Of a DNA stretch of 64,000 nucleotides, positions 52,707 through 60,291 are shown one piece after another (the stretch's first letter is position 1; every line of letters starts with the position of its first letter). The notes under the pieces are model-generated. The model searched no databases and had not been told where the DNA came from. It worked only from the letters and a program-made list of their open reading frames with translations. Origin of the DNA: PALSA-1353 sp036267155 (lineage in GTDB: Bacteria; Planctomycetota; Phycisphaerae; Tepidisphaerales; Tepidisphaeraceae); assembly GCA_036267155.1 (NCBI GenBank), contig DATAWP010000025.1, positions 1 to 64,000 on the forward strand, written 5' to 3'. A program made the translations under genes and the position numbers.

Positions 52707-53158
52707 CCCTGCATGTTCATGGATGCTTCCATGCGGGGGTCTGGGGCGGGGACCTGCATCTGCGACGCGGCGGCGGCGGCTTTCTGTTTCGTCAATTGGT
52801 CCAGCAGCATCACCCACGTTTCCCGCTGGTATTTGAGGATTGCGATCGCCTCGTCCAGGGATTCGATGTGGTGATTCAGATTCGCATCGACCAGCTTTCG
52901 ATAGGCGAAGCTGTACAGGCCTTTGAGCCGTTTGCACAGATCGGGCAGGAGGTCGGGCTTAAGGGCGCATAACAGCTGGTTGACGATCGCGAGGGTCCGG
53001 GTCAGGAGTTGATAGCTCAGCTCGTAGTTCTTGTTGTGCAGGGCGACGCGGGCCTGTTCGCTGAAACGGATCGCGCCGTCGAAGAGCATCAGTTGCAATT
53101 GCTCCGCGTTGGCCGTCAGGACTTTGGTTCGCAGATAATTTTGTGCTTGCGGATTCAT
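52703..53158 (-). CDS. fliS: Flagellar export chaperone FliS
   Basis: 151 residues, all-helical: NYLRTKVLTANAEQLQLMLFDGAIRF at the start, then YELSYQLLTRTLAIVNQLLCAL and LYSFAYRKLVDANL. FliS binds flagellin and keeps it unfolded for export. It lies 17 bases downstream of fliD on the same strand, the usual order. The Gln/Ala-Pro-rich tail (AAASQMQVPAPDP) is longer than in E. coli. Confidence 0.9.
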   Translation of the reverse strand: MNPQAQNYLRTKVLTANAEQLQLMLFDGAIRFSEQARVALHNKNYELSYQLLTRTLAIVNQLLCALKPDLLPDLCKRLKGLYSFAYRKLVDANLNHHIESLDEAIAILKYQRETWVMLLDQLTKQKAAAAASQMQVPAPDPRMEASMNMQG

Positions 53159-53175
53159 ATCACCTGGTCAAACGA

Positions 53176-55980
53176 TCACGAACCGGAGGAACTGCTCGAC
53201 GAGGGTGAGGAGGAGCCGGACGATCCCTCCGAGCCGAGCCCGGCGGTGCTGCCCGTGACGGACGCTGCTGCGCTGCTGAACGCGTTGAGAAGCGATCCCT
53301 GGCTTTGCAGCGTGGCCAGCGTTTCCTCCATATCGTTGAACTCGTTCTGCAACTGCTGCTTTTTTTCGGCCAGGATGGCGTTCAACTCGTTAATCTGATC
53401 CTGGTATTGGCTGATCTGGGTATTGAGCGTGTTGGTCTGAAGCGTCATGATTCCGTTGACCGGATCGGTCAGGGCATCCATCGCGTTGTTGACGACATTT
53501 CCCAGTCCGATCGTGGCGTCGCTGAAAAGATTCTGAACGGCCGTGGGGTCGTTGGCGAATGCGGTTTCGAACGTGCTCGCGTCAAATTCGAGTGTGGTGC
53601 CCGTGGTGCTGTTGGCGTCGCCATTGGCATCGACTGTGATGCCGATATCCGCCAGGTCCTTGTATTGGCCGGCTCCCTGCACGACGGAGTTGATCATGTT
53701 GTAGACAGCTTCCTGCACCCTTTGTGCGGTGGAATCGCCCAGCAGAATGCCGCCGGTGTTGTTGGCGGTGTTGTACTGGCTGTCCGTCGTGATGGTGCCG
53801 ACCAACGAATTGAAGTCTGCGACGAAATTCTGGAGCTGCGCGGTCACGTTGCTGGGGTCGGGGGAGACGCTGAGGCTGACCGGGCTGCTGCTGGCGCTGA
53901 CGAGGCTTACGGTGACGCCCCTGATGACATTGGTGAGTTGGTTCGTGTTCGAAGTGATCAGCAATGGCTGCGCATCGGCCGAGCCGCCGTAGAAGACCGC
54001 GGCATCCTGGGCACTGACGAGGTTCTTGATATTCAGGTTGGTCGTGCCGCTGTTGATGACGACGCGACCGGCCTGCCCCGAATTGACGGCCGTCAGCGAC
54101 AGGAGGTAGGGCGAGGTGCTTGATCCGTCGTTGATGATGTTGGCGGTGACTCCGAAGCCGAGCTGGTTGATCTTGCCCTGAAGCGAAGAGAGCGTGTCGG
54201 TGCTGGTGACGGTGATGGTTTTCTCCATCGCCCCGTCGAGGGTGGTGCCGGTGGCGGCGCCGGCGATGTTGAGGTTGGCGGCAGTCGTGCCGCCGTCCAG
54301 GTCCTTGACGCTCATGGTTCCCGCTCCACCGGCGGTGTCGGTGAGAAGGATGCCGTTGCCGGTCGCATCGATCGACGCGGTGACGCCGGCGTTCGTGGCA
54401 TTAATCGCATTCATCACGTCGCCGATGGTGTTGTACGTTCCCTGGGTCAGATCGACGGTGGTGATTTTGCCGGCGGAATTCTGGATTTGGAATTGTCCCA
54501 GCGCCACGCCCGCGCCGCCGTTGTAGTTGCTCAACAGGGTATTGGGAGAGACGTATTGCCGCTGGAGATTCACTCCCTCGACCGCCTGGGTGGTGGTGTC
54601 GAACGTGCCGGCGATTCCGAGCGCGGCCGCGGTGGTGGAATTGACGTCGCCGATCACCAGGTTTCCGGCGCCTCCGCTGCTGTCGGTGATTTGTATTCCG
54701 GTTCCTGACGAGTTCAGCGCCGCCGTGACTTTGACGCCGGCGGTATTGTTGTTGATGTCGCCGATGATGTCGCTGAGCGATACCGCGCCGGAGAGATTGA
54801 TCTGGCCGGAATCTCCCGCGCGGTCGGTGATGGAAATGGTCCCCAGCGGGATGCCGGAGCCGCCGTTGAAGGATTTTATCAGGACGGAATCCAGCCCCGC
54901 GAGGAGGGGAACGCCCCCAATGGTGTTGCCGCTGGCGGCGCCGGTAAGGCCGAGATCTTTGGCGGCTTCCGAGCCGTTGTCCGCCGTGAGTGTCATCCCC
55001 CCGCCTCCTCCGCTGGTGTCGGTAAGGGTAATTCCGTTGCCCGCCGCATTGATCGAAGCCTTCAGCTTCGATCCACCCACCGTGTTGATATCGTTAATGA
55101 CATCCCCGACGGTCTTGGCTCCATTGAGCGAGACGCCGATCTGCGAGCCGTCGCCGACCGTGACGGTGAAGTCGTTCTGCCCGGCGATGGTGGTGGCCAC
55201 GCCGTTGCCGTCGTTGAGCTGCGCCAGCGTCGTGCCGGCGGTGATGTAGTTGATGTTGGAGCCGATGAGCGTGCCGCCGGTGCCCGTGCCAACGATACCG
55301 AGGGACTGCGCCGTGGTTCCGCCGTTGATGTCCTGTATCGATAGAGTTCCGGCTCCGCCGCTCTGATCGGTAATGACCAGGCCCTGGTCGGTGACGCTGG
55401 CATGCACGGCGATGCCGTCGGCGTTGTTGATTTGACTGACCACGTCGTCGAGGTTCACGTCGTTGGACGTGTTGATGACGGCGGAATTTCCGCTGGCGTC
55501 GGTGATGCGGAACTGACCCGCGGGCACACCTGCGCCGCCGTTGAGCTGGGAAAGGGGCGTTTGCGAATAGGCTTCGCCGCCGCCTTCTTCCAGCGTGATC
55601 GTGCCGGCGCCGACGAGGGAGGAAGTGGTGTCCGAAAATCCGCCGCTGATGCTCTGCTGGGTGGTGACGAGTTGGGCCACCTGAAACTGATAGCTGCCGA
55701 CCGCCGCGCCCACTCCGGCGGTGGCGGTCAGCACGTTGGGATTGCTGCTGGTGGTCGTGGCATTCTGAAAAGTCTCCGGCAGGGCCAGGTTCTGGCCAAT
55801 CTGCTGCATGTTGTTTAGCTGGGTTTCCAGCGTTTGGTAGACCTGCTCCTGTTCCTGGGCGGAGGTGACTTGCGCCTGGAGCAGGTCCACCGGTCCGGAA
55901 TCTTCGGAAATCTCCGCGGCAATAATGGCGCCGGTATTGATCCCGCTGATCAAGCCAACGCTGGAGGTGATCGCCGCCAT
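53176..55980 (-). CDS. fliD: Flagellar hook-associated protein 2 (filament cap), enlarged
   Basis: 934 residues, about twice the E. coli length. N-terminal FliD region (VGLISGINTGAIIAAEI) and a C-terminal coiled coil (TQISQYQDQINELNAILAEKKQQL) are recognisable. Between them, residues about 150-560 carry four copies of a roughly 100-residue module (LxxLNGGAGVxxGxFxITDxSG, then a DVxxxIN helix, then ITDxSGGAGxLxIxDxNGGTTAxxLGI), i.e. repeated flagellin-hook IN motifs. FliD caps the filament tip and folds exported flagellin. The Ser/Gly tail is low complexity. No other flagellar structural genes are nearby. Confidence 0.9.
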   Translation of the reverse strand: MAAITSSVGLISGINTGAIIAAEISEDSGPVDLLQAQVTSAQEQEQVYQTLETQLNNMQQIGQNLALPETFQNATTTSSNPNVLTATAGVGAAVGSYQFQVAQLVTTQQSISGGFSDTTSSLVGAGTITLEEGGGEAYSQTPLSQLNGGAGVPAGQFRITDASGNSAVINTSNDVNLDDVVSQINNADGIAVHASVTDQGLVITDQSGGAGTLSIQDINGGTTAQSLGIVGTGTGGTLIGSNINYITAGTTLAQLNDGNGVATTIAGQNDFTVTVGDGSQIGVSLNGAKTVGDVINDINTVGGSKLKASINAAGNGITLTDTSGGGGGMTLTADNGSEAAKDLGLTGAASGNTIGGVPLLAGLDSVLIKSFNGGSGIPLGTISITDRAGDSGQINLSGAVSLSDIIGDINNNTAGVKVTAALNSSGTGIQITDSSGGAGNLVIGDVNSTTAAALGIAGTFDTTTQAVEGVNLQRQYVSPNTLLSNYNGGAGVALGQFQIQNSAGKITTVDLTQGTYNTIGDVMNAINATNAGVTASIDATGNGILLTDTAGGAGTMSVKDLDGGTTAANLNIAGAATGTTLDGAMEKTITVTSTDTLSSLQGKINQLGFGVTANIINDGSSTSPYLLSLTAVNSGQAGRVVINSGTTNLNIKNLVSAQDAAVFYGGSADAQPLLITSNTNQLTNVIRGVTVSLVSASSSPVSLSVSPDPSNVTAQLQNFVADFNSLVGTITTDSQYNTANNTGGILLGDSTAQRVQEAVYNMINSVVQGAGQYKDLADIGITVDANGDANSTTGTTLEFDASTFETAFANDPTAVQNLFSDATIGLGNVVNNAMDALTDPVNGIMTLQTNTLNTQISQYQDQINELNAILAEKKQQLQNEFNDMEETLATLQSQGSLLNAFSSAAASVTGSTAGLGSEGSSGSSSPSSSSSSGS

Positions 55981-55986
55981 GGTCTT

Positions 55987-56223
55987 TTAATCGTCCAAAA
56001 CGCTGCCGCGATATAAGGCCGACCAATCCCGGTTTTTCGGATCGGCAATGGCCGCCTCCGCCTTGGCATCCATGTCGCCCGCGACGCGATCCAGAGCTGG
56101 GGCATCGCTCAAAAGCTGGGCGACAGCCCAACGGTCCAGGAACAGGCGGCACGCTCCGCGTACGCTGCGCAATCGCTGTGCGGTATCGACCCAACGGGGG
56201 TCAGAGCCTGGAGGGGTGCTCAT
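55987..56223 (-). CDS. Small protein upstream of fliD
   Basis: 78 residues from ATG 56223. Helical, with RWVDTAQRLRSVRGACRLFL and AVAQLLSDAPALDRVAGDMDAKAEAA. No signal or membrane segment. It ends 6 bases before the fliD start, so it is the first gene of the fliD-fliS transcript. I do not recognise it; a flagellar accessory role is only suggested by position. Confidence 0.55.
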   Translation of the reverse strand: MSTPPGSDPRWVDTAQRLRSVRGACRLFLDRWAVAQLLSDAPALDRVAGDMDAKAEAAIADPKNRDWSALYRGSVLDD

Positions 56224-56256
56224 CCTCGTAATTATCGGAACTGGCGGAGGTGAAAC

Positions 56257-57150
56257 ATGAGCGGATTGACCACGAATGGCTGGGTAATCCCCCAGCGGCG
56301 ACCCCGTGGGCCTGGGTTGCAAACGGGCCTGCCCAAGGTAGCCTTGGCCGATATGCGAAGCGACGGGCGCAAGGCGGAAGATCTCAGGCCGATTTCCATT
56401 CAGCGTCACTTCACCCAAACCCCGGCGGGATCGGTGCTTTGGCAGCAGGGCAAGACCGTAGCGCTCTGCACCGTATCCCTTGCCGCGGAATTGCCGCCGT
56501 GGTTTGGCGAGGATCGCGCCGGCGGCTGGGTGACGGCCGAATATGTGATGCTCCCAGGTTCCACGCCGCAGCGCAAACCCTGGCCGAAAATCGGGCACAC
56601 CGATTCCCGCGGGACCGAGATTCAACGGCTCATCGGCCGATCGCTCCGGGCGGCGATCGACTTGAAAAAGATCGGCCCGCATACCCTGGCGGTCGATTGC
56701 CAGGTTCTCCAGGCCGATGGCGGAACGCGGACGGCGTGCATTTCCGCGGCTTACGTGGCGATGCGCGATGCGCTGGCGAAATTGCCGCCGCAAATGCCGA
56801 TGCCGAAGGTGCTGAGCAAGAGCGTGGTTCATCCACTCACCGGCGCGACATTGCCGCGCTATGACGCATCCCTGTATTCTCCGGCCGCGGCGATGGTGGA
56901 TCAGCTCGCGGCCATCAGCGTGGGGCTCGTGGATGGCGAGGTGTTGTTGGACCTGGATTACGAGGATGATTCGCGGGCCGAGGTGGACATGAACATCGCC
57001 TACACCGCGGCGGGGAAATTCGTGGAAATCCAAGCGAGCGCGGAAAACGGCCTTGGGTTCGACCGCGGCCGGATGGATGAAATGCTGGATGCGGCGACGA
57101 AAGGATGCCGCGAGGTGATGGAGCGCCAGCGGCGAGCGCTGGAGGGTTAA
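56257..57150 (+). CDS. rph: Ribonuclease PH
   Basis: 297 residues. Phosphorolytic 3'-5' exoribonuclease maturing tRNA 3' ends. Landmarks: DGRKAEDLRPISIQRHF, VTAEYVMLPGSTPQRKPW, the phosphate-site Arg in DSRGTEIQRLIGRSLRAAID, TLAVDCQVLQADGGTRTACI, and DLDYEDDSRAEVDMNIAYT. The first about 30 residues (MSGLTTNGWVIPQRRP...) form an extension; a later start at about 56353 would give the standard length, but GGAGG lies ahead of 56257. Confidence 0.93.
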   Translation: MSGLTTNGWVIPQRRPRGPGLQTGLPKVALADMRSDGRKAEDLRPISIQRHFTQTPAGSVLWQQGKTVALCTVSLAAELPPWFGEDRAGGWVTAEYVMLPGSTPQRKPWPKIGHTDSRGTEIQRLIGRSLRAAIDLKKIGPHTLAVDCQVLQADGGTRTACISAAYVAMRDALAKLPPQMPMPKVLSKSVVHPLTGATLPRYDASLYSPAAAMVDQLAAISVGLVDGEVLLDLDYEDDSRAEVDMNIAYTAAGKFVEIQASAENGLGFDRGRMDEMLDAATKGCREVMERQRRALEG

Positions 57151-57169
57151 TTCATTTTTTTTGCCACGC

Positions 57170-57230
57170 CGCCTGCGACGTGAATTGAACGCGTCGCCTG
57201 CGACGTGAGTTGAACGCGTTCGCCTGCGAC
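57170..57230. repeat. Direct repeat of about 25 bp, two and a half copies
   Basis: CGCCTGCGACGTGAATTGAACGCGT (25 bases), then a 26-base copy differing by one base plus a T, then CGCCTGCGAC. Each junction makes CGTCGCCTGCGACG, the same palindrome as at 38025-38038. Lies between the convergent rph and rsmD stops. Confidence 0.7.
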
Positions 57231-57234
57231 CCGG

Positions 57235-57792
57235 CTAAATACGGTTGAGAAACTCCACACTCATCGACCCGTAATCACGGACATCGAAGACGCGCAGCGC
57301 CGCCAACTCCAAACTATCCCGTATATCGTGACGGAAAACGACGCATCCCCCCGGCGACAGATGTGTGGCCGCGATCCTGCCGGCCAGCGCTATCAGCTCG
57401 TTCGCCCGCTCAGTCAGGAATCGGTAGGGCGGGTCGAGGAAGACGATATCGGCCGGCTGGGCCGGATCCGGTTCGGTCGCAAACCAGGCGAACACATCGC
57501 CGGGAACGACCTTGGCACGATCCTCAACCCCCAGCGCGGCGATGTTTCTCCCAAGCAATGCCTTGGCCGATCGGTCGGATTCGAAAAATGTTGCCGTGGC
57601 AGCGCCGCGGCTGAGGCTTTCCAGCCCCAAGCTGCCTGTGCCGGCGAACACGTCATAAACAACCGCGTTTTCGAGCCGCGGCGACACGATGTCGAACACC
57701 GATTGCTTCACCCGATCAGTGATCGGCCGGGTTAGACTGCCTTGCGGCGGCACGAGCTTTCGGTTCCGAAATTCGCCGGCAATGATGCGCAT
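57235..57792 (-). CDS. rsmD: 16S rRNA (guanine(966)-N(2))-methyltransferase RsmD
   Basis: 185 residues from ATG 57792. SAM-binding motif VYDVFAGTGSLGLESLSRG and catalytic IVFLDPPYRF, both typical, and the N-terminal MRIIAGEFRNRKLVPP is the family start. It methylates G966 of 16S rRNA in the 30S P site. Alone on its strand here; coaD, a common neighbour, is not present. Confidence 0.93.
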   Translation of the reverse strand: MRIIAGEFRNRKLVPPQGSLTRPITDRVKQSVFDIVSPRLENAVVYDVFAGTGSLGLESLSRGAATATFFESDRSAKALLGRNIAALGVEDRAKVVPGDVFAWFATEPDPAQPADIVFLDPPYRFLTERANELIALAGRIAATHLSPGGCVVFRHDIRDSLELAALRVFDVRDYGSMSVEFLNRI

Positions 57793-57826
57793 TCGACAAA
57801 GGTAGCCCATTGTGGGGCGATTTCGC

Positions 57827-57832
57827 TACAAT
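57827..57832 (+). promoter_or_regulatory. -10 box ahead of the HYExAFE gene
   Basis: TACAAT 8 bases before the GTG start at 57841. No clear -35 or ribosome-binding site. Confidence 0.35.
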
Positions 57833-57840
57833 GATCGCTC

Positions 57841-58338
57841 GTGGCGGATCGCAGCGTCCATTACGAAGCGGCGTTTGAAGCCTTTCTGCGTGACCGTGGC
57901 ATCCCTTATGTCGCGGTCGATGAGGCCAAGCGCGCGCTGTTTGCCAATGCCCGGCTCAAGTCGTTCGATTTTGTTGTTTACAGCAAAAATGGGCCGAATC
58001 TACTGATTGACGTTAAGGGCCGAAGCTGCCGCAATCGCGCCGATCGAGCGGGGTTTGAGACCTGGGCGACCGAGCAGGACGTCACCGACCTGACGGAATG
58101 GGAGCAGGTCTTCGGCGACGGGTTTAAAGCCGTGCTGACATTTGTCTATTGGGTCGAACCGCCTCTCAATGCCGATTCCGGCATGTTCCAGCATCGGGAC
58201 AAATGGTATCTGATCTTGGGAATCGACCTGGCGGAGTACCGGACTCATATGAGACGACGTTCAGCCAAATGGGAAACCGTCAGTCTGCCGGCGCAGGAAT
58301 TTCGCTCGCTTGCCCGTCCGCTGGAAAGCTGGTTATGA
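57841..58338 (+). CDS. HYExAFE-motif protein, PD-(D/E)xK-like
   Basis: 165 residues from a GTG. HYEAAFEAFLRDRGIPYVAVDEAKRAL, then the beta-hairpin core SFDFVVYSKNGPNLLIDVKGR: an acidic Asp and a DVK motif spaced as in PD-(D/E)xK nucleases. The HYExAFE family is known to me from planctomycetes, without a proven function. Cytoplasmic. ATGA overlap with the next small secreted-protein gene shows coupling, although the two seem unrelated. Confidence 0.75.
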   Translation: MADRSVHYEAAFEAFLRDRGIPYVAVDEAKRALFANARLKSFDFVVYSKNGPNLLIDVKGRSCRNRADRAGFETWATEQDVTDLTEWEQVFGDGFKAVLTFVYWVEPPLNADSGMFQHRDKWYLILGIDLAEYRTHMRRRSAKWETVSLPAQEFRSLARPLESWL

Positions 58339-58586
58339 TGCGTGGTATGAGGCGACGTTTTTTGGCCCTCCTTATCGTGCTGTTGACCCTGACCGCTGCC
58401 CCGCTTTCGGCGAGGGCGGACGACACCAACGCCCCCAAGGACTACGACGGCCGGTTGGACGACTTCGGCAAGCAGGTCACGCTCGACGGCGGCGGAACGG
58501 CGCTATCCTATTTCCTGTTTGCCGGCCTGGGCGTGATCGCCCTCGGCATCCTGTTCAAAGACGCCAGGCGTACGCACCTGGATTAA
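58335..58586 (+). CDS. Small membrane-anchored protein
   Basis: 83 residues (ATG at 58335 or 58338). Signal sequence RRRFLALLIVLLTLTAAPLSARA, a short polar segment (DDTNAPKDYDGRLDDFGKQV), then one C-terminal membrane helix (ALSYFLFAGLGVIALGILF) and a basic end. Family unknown; similar two-helix peptides occur in planctomycete genomes. Overlaps the stop of the preceding gene by 4 bases. Confidence 0.6.
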   Translation: MMRGMRRRFLALLIVLLTLTAAPLSARADDTNAPKDYDGRLDDFGKQVTLDGGGTALSYFLFAGLGVIALGILFKDARRTHLD

Positions 58587-58626
58587 CCGCCTGAAGTTTA
58601 AGCTTGAATATCTACGGGAGAGTTCG

Positions 58627-58908
58627 ATGAAATCGACTGTGTTATGGATCCTCGTGGCTCTCAACGCGATTCTGCTCGTTTTGTTCACCGGGCAGTTCAA
58701 TCACCTGAGCACCGCGGAGGCGCAGTTCCGTCGTCCGAGCGATTACCTGATGATTCCCGGCCAATTGAACACTGGGCCGCCATCGTTGGTTTACATCGTC
58801 GATACGACCACCGGCCGGCTCGGCGCTCTCGCGTACGATGACAGCAGCCACACGCTGATGACGATGCCGGCGATTGATCTGAATCGGATTTACAACGAAA
58901 AACGCTGA
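58627..58908 (+). CDS. Small exported protein, paralogue A
   Basis: 93 residues. N-terminal helix STVLWILVALNAILLVLFTG anchors or exports it. The mature part carries PSLVYIVDTTTGRLGALAYD, a beta hairpin shared with the next gene (LYILDNRTGQIVVLSYD). Family unknown. ACGGGAGAGTTCG upstream offers a ribosome site. First of a tandem pair ahead of bioB. Confidence 0.65.
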   Translation: MKSTVLWILVALNAILLVLFTGQFNHLSTAEAQFRRPSDYLMIPGQLNTGPPSLVYIVDTTTGRLGALAYDDSSHTLMTMPAIDLNRIYNEKR

Positions 58909-58927
58909 TCTGCCAAAGAGGACCAAC

Positions 58928-59194
58928 ATGGACCGAAAATTGATAACCATCTGTGTACTGACCATTTCCGCGATCGCGCTGATGATCGCCAATTTCGTCA
59001 CGCCCCCGGCCAGGGCCGAGGTGTCCGTCAACAGCCACGATTACCAGGCGGTGACCGCCAGCATGCAGGGCGGCGGCGAAGGGCTTTACATTCTCGACAA
59101 CCGCACGGGCCAGATCGTCGTTCTCAGCTACGATCCGAACACCCGCTCGTTGGTTCCCCGCGCCTCCCGCCAGGTGGCCGACGCGTTCCGATGA
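58928..59194 (+). CDS. Small exported protein, paralogue B
   Basis: 88 residues. N-terminal helix LITICVLTISAIALMIANFV, then a Ser/Ala segment and the hairpin GLYILDNRTGQIVVLSYDPN that matches paralogue A. It starts 19 bases after that gene and its stop overlaps bioB by 4 bases, so the pair is coupled to biotin synthase translation. Function unknown. Confidence 0.65.
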   Translation: MDRKLITICVLTISAIALMIANFVTPPARAEVSVNSHDYQAVTASMQGGGEGLYILDNRTGQIVVLSYDPNTRSLVPRASRQVADAFR

Positions 59195-60195
59195 TGAACA
59201 TGGCCGCCGATATTCGAAACGACTGGACGCCGGACGAAATTCGCACGCTGGCGGATGTGGGCCTGCTGGATTTGGTGTTTCGCGCGGCCGACGTTCATCG
59301 CCAATTTCACGATCCTCAGGAAGTTCAGGTCTGTAAGCTGATCTCGATCAAAACCGGTGCCTGCCCCGAAGACTGCGCGTATTGCTCGCAGTCCTCCCGA
59401 TACCAGACGGATGTTCAGCCCACGGCTCTGATGCCGTGCGAAGAGGTTCTGGAAACGGCCCGGCGTGCCAAGGACGCGGGAGCAAGCCGTGTCTGCCTGG
59501 GTGCAGCCTGGCGCGAAGTGAAGGACAATCAACATTTCGATCGCGTCCTGGAAATGGTTCGCGGCGTGACCGAACTGGGGCTGGAAGTCTGCTGCACGCT
59601 GGGCATGCTGAACGAGCATCAGGCCAAGCGCCTCGAAGAGGCCGGGCTGTACGCCTACAACCACAACATTGACACGTCCGAGCGATTCTACGAAACGATC
59701 ATTACGACGCGCAAATTCGCCGACCGCCTGAAAACGATCGAGCAGGTTCGTAAGACCAACGTGACAGTCTGCTCCGGCGGTATCATCGGCATGGGGGAAA
59801 CTCTGGAGGATCGCCTGTCGATGCTGCATACGCTGGCCACGATGCGGCCGCACCCGGAATCGGTGCCGATCAACGTCCTGGCCAAAGTTCCCGGCACCCC
59901 GATGGCCGATCGGCCCGACCTGCCGATCTGGGAAACCGTCCGCATGATCGCGCTGGCAAGACTGCTGATGCCCGCATCCGTCGTCCGGCTCTCGGCCGGG
60001 CGAGCTAAATTGTCGGTCAGCGATCAGGCTCTGTGTTTCCTCGCCGGCGCCAATTCCATCTTCTCCAGCGACAACGGCCAGATGCTTACCAAAGCCGTTC
60101 CCTCGCCGAACTACGACGCCGATGCGAAACTGCTGAATCTGCTCGGTCTTCGCACCCGACCGCCGTTCAAGGAAACGGTTCAAGCCGAAAACTGA
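59191..60195 (+). CDS. bioB: Biotin synthase
   Basis: 334 residues. Radical SAM enzyme inserting sulphur into dethiobiotin. The [4Fe-4S] cluster ligands are Cys58, Cys62 and Cys65 (ACPEDCAYCSQSSRY). The [2Fe-2S] side is represented by CCTLGMLNEHQAKRL and the later Arg in RLSAGRAKLS. Other motifs: YNHNIDTSERFYETI, GIIGMGETLEDRL. Overlaps the upstream small gene by 4 bases. No other bio genes in the window. A transposon has landed 22 bases after its stop. Confidence 0.95.
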   Translation: MMNMAADIRNDWTPDEIRTLADVGLLDLVFRAADVHRQFHDPQEVQVCKLISIKTGACPEDCAYCSQSSRYQTDVQPTALMPCEEVLETARRAKDAGASRVCLGAAWREVKDNQHFDRVLEMVRGVTELGLEVCCTLGMLNEHQAKRLEEAGLYAYNHNIDTSERFYETIITTRKFADRLKTIEQVRKTNVTVCSGGIIGMGETLEDRLSMLHTLATMRPHPESVPINVLAKVPGTPMADRPDLPIWETVRMIALARLLMPASVVRLSAGRAKLSVSDQALCFLAGANSIFSSDNGQMLTKAVPSPNYDADAKLLNLLGLRTRPPFKETVQAEN

Positions 60196-60217
60196 ACAGA
60201 ACTGGACGAACAATTTT

Positions 60218-60240
60218 CGGAAGTATGTATTTAACGCAAT
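60218..60240 (+). repeat. Left terminal inverted repeat of the IS1595-family element
   Basis: Begins CGGAAGTATGTA and ends in TTAACGCAAT. Its inner part recurs inverted at 60264-60275 inside the transposase promoter. Confidence 0.85.
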
Positions 60241-60275
60241 CTCGTAATTTTGTTCTTGACTCTAGATTGCGTTAA
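60231..60275. repeat. 12-bp perfect inverted repeat over the transposase promoter
   Basis: TTAACGCAATCT (60231-60242) and AGATTGCGTTAA (60264-60275), 21 bases apart. The first arm is the inner part of the terminal repeat. The second falls between the -35 and -10 boxes. It could be a transposase-binding operator (inference). Confidence 0.65.
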
Positions 60276-60284
60276 GTATAAAAT
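60256..60284 (+). promoter_or_regulatory. Promoter of the IS1595-type transposase gene
   Basis: TTGACT (60256-60261), 17 bases, TAAAAT (60279-60284). The ATG at 60292 is 7 bases after the -10 box. Confidence 0.6.
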
Positions 60285-60291
60285 TACTCGT

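Noticed and set aside
54527..55249. Frame antisense to fliD with repeats
   Set aside because: Its repeats only mirror the FliD modules.
57170..57230. Possible CRISPR array
   Set aside because: Repeats are directly joined without spacers, only two and a half copies, and no cas genes are present.
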